64,000 nt of DNA from Cryptomeria japonica (Eukaryota; Streptophyta; Pinopsida; Cupressales; Cupressaceae), in the NCBI RefSeq assembly GCF_030272615.1, contig NC_081413.1:722141649-722205648 (forward strand), written 5' to 3'. Below, one piece after another: positions 43,627-55,475 of this stretch. Below the pieces are notes generated by a model. The model made no database searches. It saw only the letters and a program-made list of their open reading frames with translations, and was not told the origin of the DNA. The stretch's first letter is position 1; each line of letters begins with the position of its first letter. Both the position numbers and the translations under genes were made by a program.

Positions 43627-45999
43627 GATAGAAATACTTTGCCTTAGGTATAGATGGCATATATTTTGTTTGAAACTTGTATTGGGTGGTCTTGTACCTT
43701 TAAACTTATATTATTGAAACTGATTAGCTTTATCAGATAATATCTTTTCTTCGCATGGTCTGGGTTTTCTCATACAAGTTTATTTGGGTTGGTTATTCCA
43801 TTTTGTTCACGTATGACCTAAGAATTGATATGAAATATTGATAATAGTTATGACGAACAACTTATAATTTTTATGGAAATTATTTGTTTGATGTGATTTG
43901 AATTTATCAATATCTTAAGATTGTTTAAATTCAGAATGGCTAAGTACATATCTATGTATGATGCTAGTAATTCAGTGAGAAATTTTGCTGGTAGTTCCCT
44001 TCATTGCTATCTAGTTTGATCCTTTTTAGTTAATGATAGTATTTAAGAAATTATGTTGAGCAAATCTTTACATTGGTTTAGCAGTTAATTAGAAAGTTTC
44101 TTCTTACTAACCTGGTTATCTAGCATATCAATTTTTTTGTGAAAGGATCTACTGGAATCTTCGAGAGAAAGTAAATAAACATAGAAGGTAAGAATGAGAT
44201 ACAGATCTCATAATTGAAGGCTTTAGGTAATTTCATTTCATTTTGATTGTTATTTCCGGCTTTAGCCTGTTACCCAACAAAAAAAAAGCTGAATTGAGAT
44301 GAATTTATTTGTATTATGTATTAGGTTTTTAAAGTGACTTTTTTTTGTATCATCAACATAGAAAGTTTTTTATAAAAAAATCTCTTAGGATGATATTAGA
44401 AAGTTTTACATAGACATTTTCTAGTTTAGTAATTTTTAGAAATTTTGAAGTCATCACTAAGGGGAACAACTTTATCAATCTTGTATCACTTTATGCACAC
44501 ACAAAGGTGGTAAATAGTTTTATCAATTTAAAAGGAAAAGGAGTGTATGTTTGATGTTTAAGCACAAACAACATAGAGCCCCTTAGTAAACATGGTGTTT
44601 CCACAATCATTTTTCTCATCTTAATAATGGATCACAAAGTGTGGTTTTGAAACATTATGTGAAAAATACTTACAATATTATTTCTAGAAGTATAAAACTT
44701 TATAAGACCCCTTCATAAACTTATATGACTTCTCTTTGTTGTGTGTAAGACTAATATAGACAACTTAAGAATTGCTTTATATGGTGAACAATTTGTCCTA
44801 TCGAGGCTCATTCTCATTAGTACACTACACCAAAGAATGACACGTGTCTATGAAGGTCGCATCTTTAATGGCTTTGGTGGGATTTCATTCTTGATACTAA
44901 GCTACTTATAATGTGTTTATAATTCCAAAGGATGATAATGATCCTTTGCCTTCTACATTATTTTTTTGTTAATATGGTTCTTGTTTTTTGCATCTTGATG
45001 ATTTTTATTGATATTTTATTAATGTTCACTACCAAGAGCCTATGTGCTTTAATGTATATAAAACCTCTTTTAGAATATTTTATTATTTGTGGTTTTGGCC
45101 TCATTTCCTTGATAACTTTAGCATTGAGCTTTGTGTCTTTTGTTAGTATTCTTATAAAAATAGTTATACATTTCATTCACCCAAATTTGGAGAAACTAAT
45201 GTTACAAAATTTTAATGCAAGGTTATTTCCATAATCAATTGAATTTTCCTTTGACATTAATATCATCTTATCTTCTTCATGACTAAAATAAGATACGAGA
45301 TGCATATTTATAAACTTGTGCTAGATGGATTCTTTTCTTACACAATTTTTTGGGTTTATGTAAATTGGGCCAATAAACAATATTAAATATAATGCAAAAT
45401 AAAAGAGGCAATAATAAAAATTTACAATAACACAAATAGACGGCGTGGTTCACCTAATGTGGCAAAAATATCCATCTACTTTCTTTTTATTATCCAACAA
45501 AGAGAAAATTGCAATATGACAATAATTCACATTTCATAGCCACTTATTTATTGATCCTTTTTGGTGGTTTACAAAAGTCAATTTACATACCAAAATAATG
45601 ATTGACCCCTTTATTAAATAATGCACAATTTTTTTAGGGAAACACCCCCAAACCCTTACCATGGGCTCTACCCTCAAAATCTATTGTGGGGCTCTATCCC
45701 CTTGCACTACCCCATAATATATTTGGGAGATAAATGTGGCTAAAAAATCACCAAAATTTAAGCCTAATAGCATGATCAGCCACCACATACCAACACCAAC
45801 TTAGTTTCTCAAAACTTAACTACAATGACATATCTAGGGGAAACCAAGTAAAGATAGATGTTAGAGATTTTATCAAATATAATTTGGGGAACTTTGTAAT
45901 ATGTAGTTCCTTCCTCTTAGAGATAAAAAATATTAATGAGGTGTAATGGACAATAATAGTGAAATTTTTAGGCTATTACTTCAAGAACCTTGCTTTGAT
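43627..45999. other. Intergenic DNA
   Basis: AT-rich, no supported gene. The 100-codon frame at 44932-45234 is hydrophobic because of T-rich codons, has no recognisable domain and is open on both strands. Confidence 0.5.
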
Positions 46000-46880
46000 A
46001 CGAATTGATAAACACACCATGGGACCAAGAGAGGGGGTGAATCAGTTTGGACCTTAAACTACTTTACTTATGATCTATCAAATTCAAAGAAAAATTAACT
46101 TATTATTGCAATTATGAAACATGAAAGCATAAAGCACAATAACTACATGAACACCAATATTTTTACGTGGAAAATCCAAACTAGGAAAAACACACTGAGA
46201 ACTATCTCAATATATGATAATTAGAGAACAATGTTTAAGCTAGAGGCCCTGGGATGACTTGTCAAGCTAAGACACACAACCTTAGGGAAAGATACAAAAG
46301 GGACTTGTAAACATTTTAGATCACTTCCTGAGGGAAAGATAAAATACTTCTAATAGAAAGACACCAATAGGGTTGAAATGTAAATAACCACATCAAATAA
46401 AATGTTGATCATAATTCACAAATCAAAACACACTAGAAATTGTCTTCATTGTTGCTTTGATACACTTCCAAACCACTATACTATTTCACATTTGGTTTTC
46501 ACAACATAAGAAACTCTCATCATGTTCCCATAATGATTCAATCCTTTATATACCAAGTGCAACCTTAGTGACATCAATTAGTTCAGCCTAATTAGATGCA
46601 ACATGTAAATAAAAATAGTCAGCCCAAAAAAACTCCAATGCAATGCAAAAGGAAAAATGAGATGTGCGAGGCATCACACCATGTTGGTACACCTTCCTAT
46701 TTGTCTAAAAATATCACCCAACTATTTGTATGCTACTGCATAGACCAAAACATTATAGGTTAGGTGCGATAGATAATACTATCAAAGTGCACTACCACAA
46801 CTTTTCACAAGCTTCAATGTGGACCACTGAGAGTACTTGTGAATGCCTAAGATAACATCAACAAATATCCACAATATTGG
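46000..46880. repeat. LTR-like remnant related to the solo LTR at 21870
   Basis: Contains GAGAGGGGGTGAATCAGT (46029-46046) and, 135 bp later, TACGTGGAAAA (46164-46174), followed by ACTAGGAAAAACACACTGAG. The solo LTR at 21870 has the same two landmarks 148 bp apart. Ends are approximate and no target duplication was found. Confidence 0.5.
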
Positions 46881-47939
46881 TGCAGGAGCACCTAGGACTT
46901 AGGCTAGTAGTCTTTTCTCAATTTTGGCTTGTACTGACCCTATCCAAGTCAGGTAGTGAATAAGGACTCCAGGAGGGTCCAAGAGTGAGTGTTTTAGAGT
47001 CAATGTAGGCCTAGGATTGAGTTAGTTCTTCTTAGGTTTGCCTTTTGTGCATAAATAGTGGTTTGAGTAGGTAGTTGACCTTCTTGATGGTCAAAAGTGT
47101 CAAAAATTGGTATAGGCATTAGGGAGGGTTAAATTAGTCTTAAACATGTCTTAAAATTCATGAGTGATGACTTAGAATAGGTCTCATAGGTTGAGAAGGC
47201 CAAAAAGTGCAAAAGGGCAAAGAAAAGTTGTCATGACAACTTTTGTCCTAATTTGATTAGCGATGGAGTTAGGGATTGTCCAACGCCCTAGAAAGAATCC
47301 AAACATGGTAAATTCTATAAGAACCCTCTCTTGCATGGTTACCAAGGTTGGAGACTTTGTTTGTAAGTTTAACAATCTGAAACTACTCATTGTAAATTCT
47401 ATAAGAACCCTCTCTAGGGACTTCAAGATAGATCATTATAAGCCTTCTGAGACAACTACAAATATATTCCACACATCCCCACACATCTACATGATCCCTT
47501 AACTATCCCATTGTAATTTCATTGTGCCAAACCACATTCAAACCAAGGAATGTAACCAAGTTCCACATCTAGATTGACAAGTTTGACAATAATGACAAGT
47601 ACTCATATTTGCAACTGATAATTCTCAAATAGTTCTAAGTAAATTAAAATAAATCTAAATAATATAATATAGTATATATTACTTTTTTAATATTATTATA
47701 TTGATTATAATATTGTAATAAAATAATGTAATATGGATGCAATATCATTTTTTGTTAGTAAACTACTTGAAAAAAATTAGCTTGGATTGAGCCAAAGAGG
47801 ACACCAAAGTGACGACTTCTTCCTAGGGCCTTAATGCCCTCCTCCATTAAGACAATAAAAACCTAAATTAATGCATAAAATAAAGGCTTTACGACCCTAT
47901 ACCTTTTTTATCATGTGACCATAGGACCATCTCATTATC
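46881..47939. other. Intergenic DNA with a short direct repeat
   Basis: GTAAATTCTATAAGAACCCT occurs twice about 82 bp apart (near 47308 and 47390). Otherwise AT-rich with no supported gene. Confidence 0.45.
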
Positions 47940-48800
47940 CTTGTTGTAACCTAGAGGAACCTTCCCCTTCTTTCTAACCACAATGATTCATTCTTTAAAA
48001 TTGTAAGGACCATGAGAAGGGAATGAAGATAAATTTGTTGAGGGATAGGTAGGAGACTTTTCAAGTGATACGGTTGTAAAGTAATCCTAGACTTTTATTG
48101 TTTGAGTTAAATCACCCACCATCCTATAAGAAGACTTCTTACATCTAGCAATGAATTGAAAAGATTGAGACCTAGGAGGAATCTCTAAAGTAACTAAAAA
48201 ATTACTATCAAAGGAATTAGAAGAGAAAAAAATAATATAGGTATCACCATGTGAATCCATAACAACCTTAATAAATTGATGCATATGCCCAACCCTAACC
48301 CACTTAATAGTTAGCCTATGTCAAGGAACCTAGTGAGTAAATTTATGGAATTTTTTTATTAAATGTATATTAAGAAAACAAGATTTTCATCAAAAGGGAA
48401 AATGTTTATCATTGACTTGCTGTATCCAAATCCTATTCCCCAATTTTATTGCCCTCTTTAGGCAATTTTTTGTAAAATCCATAATCAAAATTTTAACATT
48501 AATGAAATATGTGAACTGTTTGTCTAGATTTGAGATAACAATACACTTTCCTAGGGAATCTTCAATGGACAAAAGACTTGAGTATAATGATAGAATTATA
48601 GGGATACATTAGGGAGATAGAAAGATAAATTCATAAAGGATTAAAATCAAGAAACCAAAGAGTCAGTCCTAAATATGCTCTGTCTCAGAAATAGTGACCA
48701 CTATTACGTAGAATATCCATGTTTGAATGGGAATTGAACATCATCAAGAACCATCCTTTAATGCAACGAAAAATGGAAAAAACCTCTTTCACAAGTAGTT
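47940..48800 (-). pseudogene. LINE ORF1-like (DUF4283 type) remnant
   Basis: On the - strand the pieces appear in the order expected of a plant LINE ORF1: GWFLMMFNSHSNMDIL (about 48750), YLGLTLWFLDFNPL (about 48650, like the conserved hydrophobic-Trp-x-Pro-x-Phe-Asp-Pro segment), SIEDSLGKCIVI (about 48560), then KILIMDFTKNCLKRAIKLGN and RIWIQQVNDKHFPF (to about 48415). ORF1 binds LINE RNA. The following zinc knuckle was not found, and frames are broken. Recognition is by motif order only. Confidence 0.5.
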
Positions 48801-50996
48801 TTCAATCAAGGGTTAGCTAGTAATTTAAGTTTTCTAATTTGGGCTAATATTTTAAAAATATACAAGCCAAAACTACTTCTTGTCACTAGACTTTAGCCTT
48901 ACACACCTCATCACCAAAATCCACCATAAGCATGTGATCTAGTTTGAAATTAACGTTATCGAGAACTATCTAAAAACCCAAACCAAGGTTGAGCTAAGGA
49001 ACTGAACCTATATTTTTTTCACCATTAAAAACCTTAGATAACACATCATCTATAACATGATATGAGAGGGAAGCAATGAGTGAAGTTAGACTAGAAGATT
49101 TAAAAATTCTCAAGCCTACCACCACCATTATATCATACTTCTTGTTATTTGAGGACTTTACATGCCTTGGTTGTGAGGCTATAAGGGAATCTTTGAATAA
49201 TATAGGGCAATCCAAACTACCTATAAAGTCTCCAAAGGTGCATTCAAATTGTGTTATAATCAAAAGGAACAAGCATTGTGTAGGATTTCTAGAGATGTGC
49301 AAGCTTTTGGGAGTGACATTTTTAAACCTAATATAAATATTGCATGTGTATTGACGAATATTTTTTATTCATTTATTGATTACATGACAATATTATATCT
49401 ATAAAAAATGAGGGTGGTACAAAGACACATTGATAAAATCTAATTGGACTATTGACAAATTAAAGAAAAAATATCAAAAGCACCAAGCCTATCAAAGTTG
49501 AAGTAGCTAAACTAAACCAAATGGAGCAAGATATTTGTCATTTGGAATTCTCCAAACAATTTTGAGGTAAACATATTCAATTAGCTCCCAACCACTAATA
49601 ATTTCTTCTTCTTCTTCTAGAGGGTTGTATAGAGGTTGATACAAATAGCTCAAAGAGATAGTAAACTCTAGGTGAGGAAACTTTCTTGATTTAGGGCAAC
49701 ATGGATCACCTCTCCACCCATGAAAAGAGGTAGAGGGTGTGTGGTAGGGTTTGTCCCAACCTCCATAAGCACCAATATTACTAGAAGATAAAAGTTGATA
49801 TCCATGATTATTACGAGAAAATGATCCACTATAATACCTCATAGGTTGGCTACACCCACATGTGTGACCTTGCTGATGAGAAAGAGATTAGGAAAAATAT
49901 CAATAGTGTAGGAGGCATTCGCAATGACGTAGTATCTCTCAAAGTTGAGAGACTTCAACTGTAAATTTATGAGCTTACAAGTGAACTTGAGTAACTACAC
50001 TAGAGAAAATCACGACTTTAGTATACAGAGAATAATAGGGATTAGTATAATAACAATTGAAAATATTTATTGTAAAAACTAGAAGATAGTTAAGCTTCAT
50101 GGGAGGTTTTCCAAAGGCAAGCTTTCTACATCACGGGACCAATTCTATCTCATGATTATGAAATTTTTTACCTTGGTAGATTTAAAGTCTATTAATATTA
50201 TCATTTACCTTTTCTAAACCACTTACGTCACTATTATTTGATTTTTGTTCCATTTTCTATTTAATTAACTTGAAAACACATTTAAACATGTTTTTAAAGT
50301 GGCCACGACCCAAGATAGGAAGCCCATCCCTCCCCATCAAGGCCTTATATTCCACTTATAAAATTTTCATTTTGTCATATGCCCTCCTAAGCATGTTGTT
50401 GTTACGAAAGCCCCATGCTTCGACTCTCCCCCAACTATGACTATTTTTTAATACCCTGGCCCTAGTAAACATAAGCATCTACATATCTCTATTGTCGCTA
50501 AAATACCCTCTTGACCAGGTGCCCCTAGCAGCCCCCACCCATGGCATTATTGTAGAAGGCCTTTGCATCCTAAAGCAACCTGCAACCACCCCCGATGTGG
50601 GCAAAAAAGGAAACTCAAGAAACCTACCCCAATGGTTAAAACACCCAAGACTCACATAGCCATTTAGGTAATTTTTAGTGATGTGGAGGCGGATATAGGT
50701 GAAGAAGATAGTATAAGTGGGAGTTCCAACACTAGGAACTCTAACAGATTGGCATGGCACATGATTGACAAAGGGGGAGGAAAGAAACTAGTGGATTATG
50801 AAGAATATTCGAAGGAAGATGATAATGTTACCAATGATGGTGATTCTACTAATCATGGCGACATGTGGAAGGAAGAAACATTGACTAAGCTCACCAACAA
50901 CAATTCACACACATAGCTAATATTGTACAAATTGATATGGTGGACTTTGCTCAAGAGCATCTACCAAAGGAAGAAGACACTCATCAAGGGGGTAGA
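48801..50996. other. Intergenic DNA, no supported gene
   Basis: Several frames of 80-110 codons exist on both strands (for example 49302-48994, 49842-49507 and 50683-50916) but none shows a recognisable domain. The 49302-48994 frame could be the N-terminal part of the LINE ORF1 remnant. Confidence 0.4.
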
Positions 50997-51736
50997 GACT
51001 CTTTCGTTGTTTTGAAATTGTTGCTTATGGCCGCACAAACCCAACGATTATTACTATAATCAAAAACATAATCATAAATGATTTTAGATAATAGTCATGC
51101 AATCTCTTTAAAATAACTCTACAAATAAAAAATAAATTATGCAAATAAAATTAAATAAATCTAAATAGTTGTAAAGCAAAATAAAATAACTCATATTAAA
51201 TAAAACAATTTAACAGTTTGAAGATCAAACCCAGAATAAAAAGATTACGAAATTGCCCTAAGATTATATAGGGAAAATCCAAAATTTCTAGAGTCCATGA
51301 AATGGAAATAGAGAAGACTAAAAGTTATTAGACTAAAACATTAATAGTTAGAAATAAACTTGTTATTTCTGGAATTCCAGTATAGACTCTTTCATTGTTT
51401 TGAAATTGTTGCTTATGGCCGCACAAACCCAACAATTATTACTATAATCAAAAACATAATCATAAATGATTTTAGATAATCGTCATGCAATCTCTTTAAA
51501 ATAACTCTACAAATAAAAAATAAATTATGCAAATAAAATTAAATAAATCTAAATAGTTGTAAAGCAAAATAAAATAACTCATATTAAATAAAACAATTTA
51601 ACAGTTTGAAGATCAAACCTAGAATAAAAAGATTACGAAATTGCCCTAAGATTATATAGGGAAAATCCAAAATTTCTAGAGTCCATGAAATGGAAATAGA
51701 GAAGGCTAAAAGTTATTAGACTAAAACATTAATAGT
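50997..51736. repeat. Near-identical direct repeat, 2 x 352 bp
   Basis: 50997-51348 and 51385-51736 differ at about five positions by eye and are separated by 36 bp. They start with GACTCTTTC(G/A)TTGTTTTGAA and end CTAAAACATTAATAGT. Recent tandem duplication of non-coding DNA. Confidence 0.9.
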
Positions 51737-52477
51737 AATGAAACTTAAACCTCCTAACCTGGTCAAAAATGAGTTTTGGCAAAGGCTATTGTTGTCACCT
51801 CTTAGAGGAGGGAGGACCTAAGAGGAAGGGAGGATTAACCCCTTCGAGAATGAAGGAGATGAAAGGCACAACAAACAAGACAAAGGCTAGAAAGATTGTT
51901 CTCCATCATGTCTCATAAATGTATTAGAAAGTTGGAAGATATCCACCAAATTTTTAGGAAAAGCCATCGATAACAATGACTCTAAACCTGAAGAAAACTA
52001 AAAAATAGAAGACTACTAAAAGAAAACATCACTGTTAAAATGGAAGACTACAAAATAGGAACCACATCTGATAGGAAAAAGAAGACTTCATGATTTAATA
52101 GGTGCTGCTAACTTTGGTAATCATTCCACCAAGGATTAAATGTTTTCAACTGCTATAAAAGCAATGCTTGAAAAGATTTTAAAATTAGCCTCCCTTTGCC
52201 AACCAATGGAGGCGGAAAAATTGTTTTTTATTTTAAAATCAACCTCCCTTTTCATCATAGTTAAGAAAATGTTGCCATATCACCCTCAAGAAAAGTCCTT
52301 TTATTTTTCCTTGATTAAATGCTAAGAGGTCGATTTAAAATGGTCGTTGGCTTTAGGATTGAAGACTATACATTTTGAATTTCAAAAAGAAAATCCATCC
52401 TAAAAGAGTCATTCAGATCCATGATCATTCCGAAAACAACTATCTTTTTGAGAACTCCATGATTTGATAAATTTCTC
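51737..52477. other. Intergenic DNA
   Basis: No supported gene. Contains repeated words such as AAATTGTTTTTTATTTTAAA and CCTCCCTTT; no element end seen. Confidence 0.45.
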
Positions 52478-53070
52478 ATAATATCCATTAGCACCTCAAT
52501 TTGCTAGAAAATATGCCATTACATTTGCTTCTCTATAAATATCGTTAATCGTGAAGGCTTCAAATTCTTTAAGAAAATTTGTTTCTCTACTTAAGAATGA
52601 GTTGAGTCTCCAATTAGGAGTAATACAAGACCTAAGAGCATTGATAATAATTGTTGAGTCTCCTTCGATTTGAATCTTTTTAAGATCAAGTTCTCTACAA
52701 GTTTTAAGACTTCAATAGCTACTTGAATTTCTGCCACATTATTTGTATCCTATATTAATGATTTAGCTATCTTAGCTAAAAACCGTCCATTTGAAGAATG
52801 AATGATGCAACCTACCCTTGAGACCCCAAGGTTTCCTCTAGAGGCCCCATCAAAATTTAGTTTATGCCAACTAGCTTTCGGAGGAAGCCATTTTGCTTTC
52901 TTTCTTTGATCTATTGTCTCCTCTCCCCCCTTCCCAACAAAGGGATGAATCTTTAAACCATACCAATTTTCTCTCATCTTACTGTCCCAACAAAAAAATT
53001 GTGTGTTTTTTTGAAAGTTGAGATGAGAGTCCAATGTAAACTACCTCCACAATTGTAGCTTCCAATTTGT

Positions 53071-54990
53071 TTTTTATTAGAAAGCAGCCAAAACCGAGGG
53101 CTGACCTGAGAGAAACAAACAAACCATTACCAGCACACACACCGTAGAAATGCGGCGGTCAGCCAACCCCAACTCTAATAATCAAAAACAAAAACTGCCT
53201 GTCGCTATTGGATAACCCAAGATTGACACCAATCTTGTCCAATAAGCGCCATAACCAGCAGTTACCCATCATAATGTCATAACAATAATAACTGTTAAGA
53301 GTGGCAGTATTACTATGAAAACCAGCGTTCCAGTGACAGAAACTAAAGCAAAAAAGAAGGAAAACAACCGTACAACTTAATTATTAACATCCACGTGCTT
53401 GGAGACCATGAGCCAGTCTAGTCATCAGCTAGGAACTGAAACAGTTCCTTAGTGGTGTTGCTGCCCATTCCTTTCGGGTTTGCTTTGTCTTGGTGAAGCA
53501 AGCATAAAGAGGTAGCAGACGAGTGCATAACTTTGACGACGAATTTCCCAATATTGTTGACATAGGACTCCAGGTGCTCCATCTTTTTCTTAACACCCTT
53601 AAGATCTTTAGAGATAGCCTTGCAACCCACACACTGCTCCTCTTTCTTCTCCCCCTCATCCACAACAGTCTTCCTGCCATCAGAGTGTCTACCATCGTCC
53701 TCTGAGGTGTGGGGCAGGGGAGAGATGGAACGAGGGGAGGTGTCCTTGATATCCTCCGTGATTGTCTCCGAGTCGGGGACGTTGGTGCCAAAATTAGTGG
53801 AATCTGAGTCCTCTGTGGCCTCCAAAGCCTCCTCCCCCTTCTCACTTTTCGCTTTCTCAAAGTCCTCCTCCTCATCGTCGACATGATGCTTTCTCACGAC
53901 CATTTGCTTCATCTTGGATTTGTTTCCGTGGGATCTACAAGGGGTGATGCCCTCCTCAACATTAGACTCAACAAGGGGGGTTTTGGGCTCCTTTTTTGGT
54001 TTCTTGGAGGTGGGTTTCACAACAGAAGGGTTGCTTTTATTTTTTTCCCCAATTTTAAGGGGACCAGGGGGACCTTGGTTAGGGGATTGACAAGGAGTCA
54101 TGGGCTTTTTCGAGGATTTCTTGGGTCCTTTTTTAGAGCCTGTAGGGGGACCCAGAATGGAGGGGGCGGGTTGAACCGAGGTAGGTTTAGGAGGGCAGAG
54201 GGCCTTATGAAAGTTGTAAAGCCTAAACATTAGCCCCTAGTGGAGGATGGTAAAATTACCCTCTTGGCTCATGCAATTGCAGACATCTTTAACAGTAGAC
54301 TCAAGAGCATGCAACAGGAAAAAAGGAAAAGAAATGGTGTCACGGTTACGAAAGTGGTTTAACAATGGAAAGTGGTAATAGTAGAACACTCCATACCTTC
54401 CCTCAAGGGTGAAGTATTTCATTATAACTTTGCAAACCTGATCCCACGGGTAGGGTAAACATTCCCTATTGAAGCCTCCGCGCATTCTGGTTGGTTCCTC
54501 GCCTTTTTTGAAGAAGCAGTTCATGTTGTTTTCGTCCACAACCCTACTTGTTTTCTTCCATTTCCTTCCTTCAGTGGAGAGGCCCGTAGCTTGGGCGATA
54601 ACTTCTTCATTGATTTCAAACGAAATGTCTCCCATGACCACCCTCCTATCCTTCCAACTATTGACAAATTGCATGGAGAGATTTTCGTTGAATCCCTTCG
54701 TGGCTTCCATGAACGGGATGATTCCTACTTCCTTAGCATACGTCCAGACACATGGGTCGTTGCGAAAACAGTCATCAATTATGTCCGGCTCCACTCGGAC
54801 TAAATCCGCTCCCATACTGGCTTCCTCCAGAGTGATGTTGAGATACAACGCAGACCTGAAAGGAAAATTGCAGAGAGGAGAAACAGAGCTGAAGTTAAGA
54901 AGAAAAAACGGTAATTAGCCATAATGAATTGCAAGGTGTAATAATGATTTTTGGTGTTGTTTCTAATTTGTTAATAATGATTTTTGGTGG
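53071..54990 (-). mobile_element. Inserted unit carrying the acidic/coiled-coil frame (copy B)
   Basis: The insert is bounded by the 15-bp direct repeat AGCTTCCAATTTGTT (+ strand; 53057-53071 and 54991-55005). It splits the LINE frame between Glu-Ala and Thr. Read on the - strand its right part precedes the open frame and its left end is CTTTCTAATAAAAA, a short A-rich tail. Long target duplication plus 3' A tail is the mark of LINE-driven retroposition. The right-hand duplication lies in a small local tandem repeat (54940-55010), so the boundary may shift by some tens of bases. Confidence 0.7.
53418..54848 (-). pseudogene. Acidic/coiled-coil protein frame, copy B (one stop)
   Basis: Open frame of about 476 codons, first ATG at 54815, interrupted once by TAG at 54239. 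The N-terminal 200 residues are globular: FNENLSMQFVNSW, GDISFEINEEVIAQATGLST, YGVFYYYHFPLLNHFRN. A Pro/Lys-rich basic segment follows (54200-53930), then an acidic Glu/Asp/Ser segment (53880-53680) and a helical end. Related to 8950-10572 by the N-terminal motifs, though less than half identical by eye. Family not recognised; it may be a LINE-mobilised gene or a non-autonomous element with its own protein. Better preserved than copy A. Confidence 0.6.
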
Positions 54991-55475
54991 AGCTTCCAAT
55001 TTGTTAATGATGCTTTCCCATGGTAATTTTTCCCCCATAAATATTCTTCTATTCTTTTACTTCCAAATTTCCCAAATAGTAATTGAAGGGGCAGAGATCC
55101 ATATTGAATGGAATATACTTGAAGAGTAAAGATTAGGCCAGCTTTTGAAAAGACTCAATATGTCATTAGACAGAGCAAAAATCCAACCTAGTTTAGCACA
55201 AAGTCATTGCAAACACTTAGAGGCAAAGGGACATGAAAGGAGAATGTGGTTAATTGATTCTTCTTCTCGCTCACATAAGACACATTTTGAAGGCCCTAAG
55301 AACCCAACCTTTTTGAACCATTCTGCTGTTAAGATTCTTCCTTATAGCATTGCCCATGCAAAAATACCTAGCTTTAGGAAGACATCTTTTATCCCAATAT
55401 AATGAAACAAGTATCTTAGTTTTTTTCTAAATTTCATTTATGGATTATAGCCTTATAGCCATCCTTTGAATTGTA

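Larger units (their letters stand above)
52478..55475 (-). pseudogene. Second LINE (zf-RVT and RNase H), split by a 1.9-kb insert
   Basis: On the - strand, 55475-54991 encodes the region after RT: LTAEWFKKVGFLGPSKCVLC, EESINHILLSCPFASKC, TIWEIWK and NRRIFMGEKLPW, ending INKLEA. It resumes at 53070-52478 with TIVEVVYIG, MRENWYGLKIHPFVGKGGEE, RNase H HKLNFDGASRGNLGVSRVG (catalytic Asp intact), NNVAEIQVAIE, IEGDSTIIINAL and IYREANVMAYFLAN. It is the same family as the LINE at 21060-24660. It is 5'-truncated, with stops and frameshifts in both parts. Confidence 0.85.

Noticed and set aside
44932-45234. 100-codon hydrophobic frame resembling a membrane protein
   Set aside because: T-rich codons alone make it hydrophobic; no conserved motif, and the complementary strand is also open.
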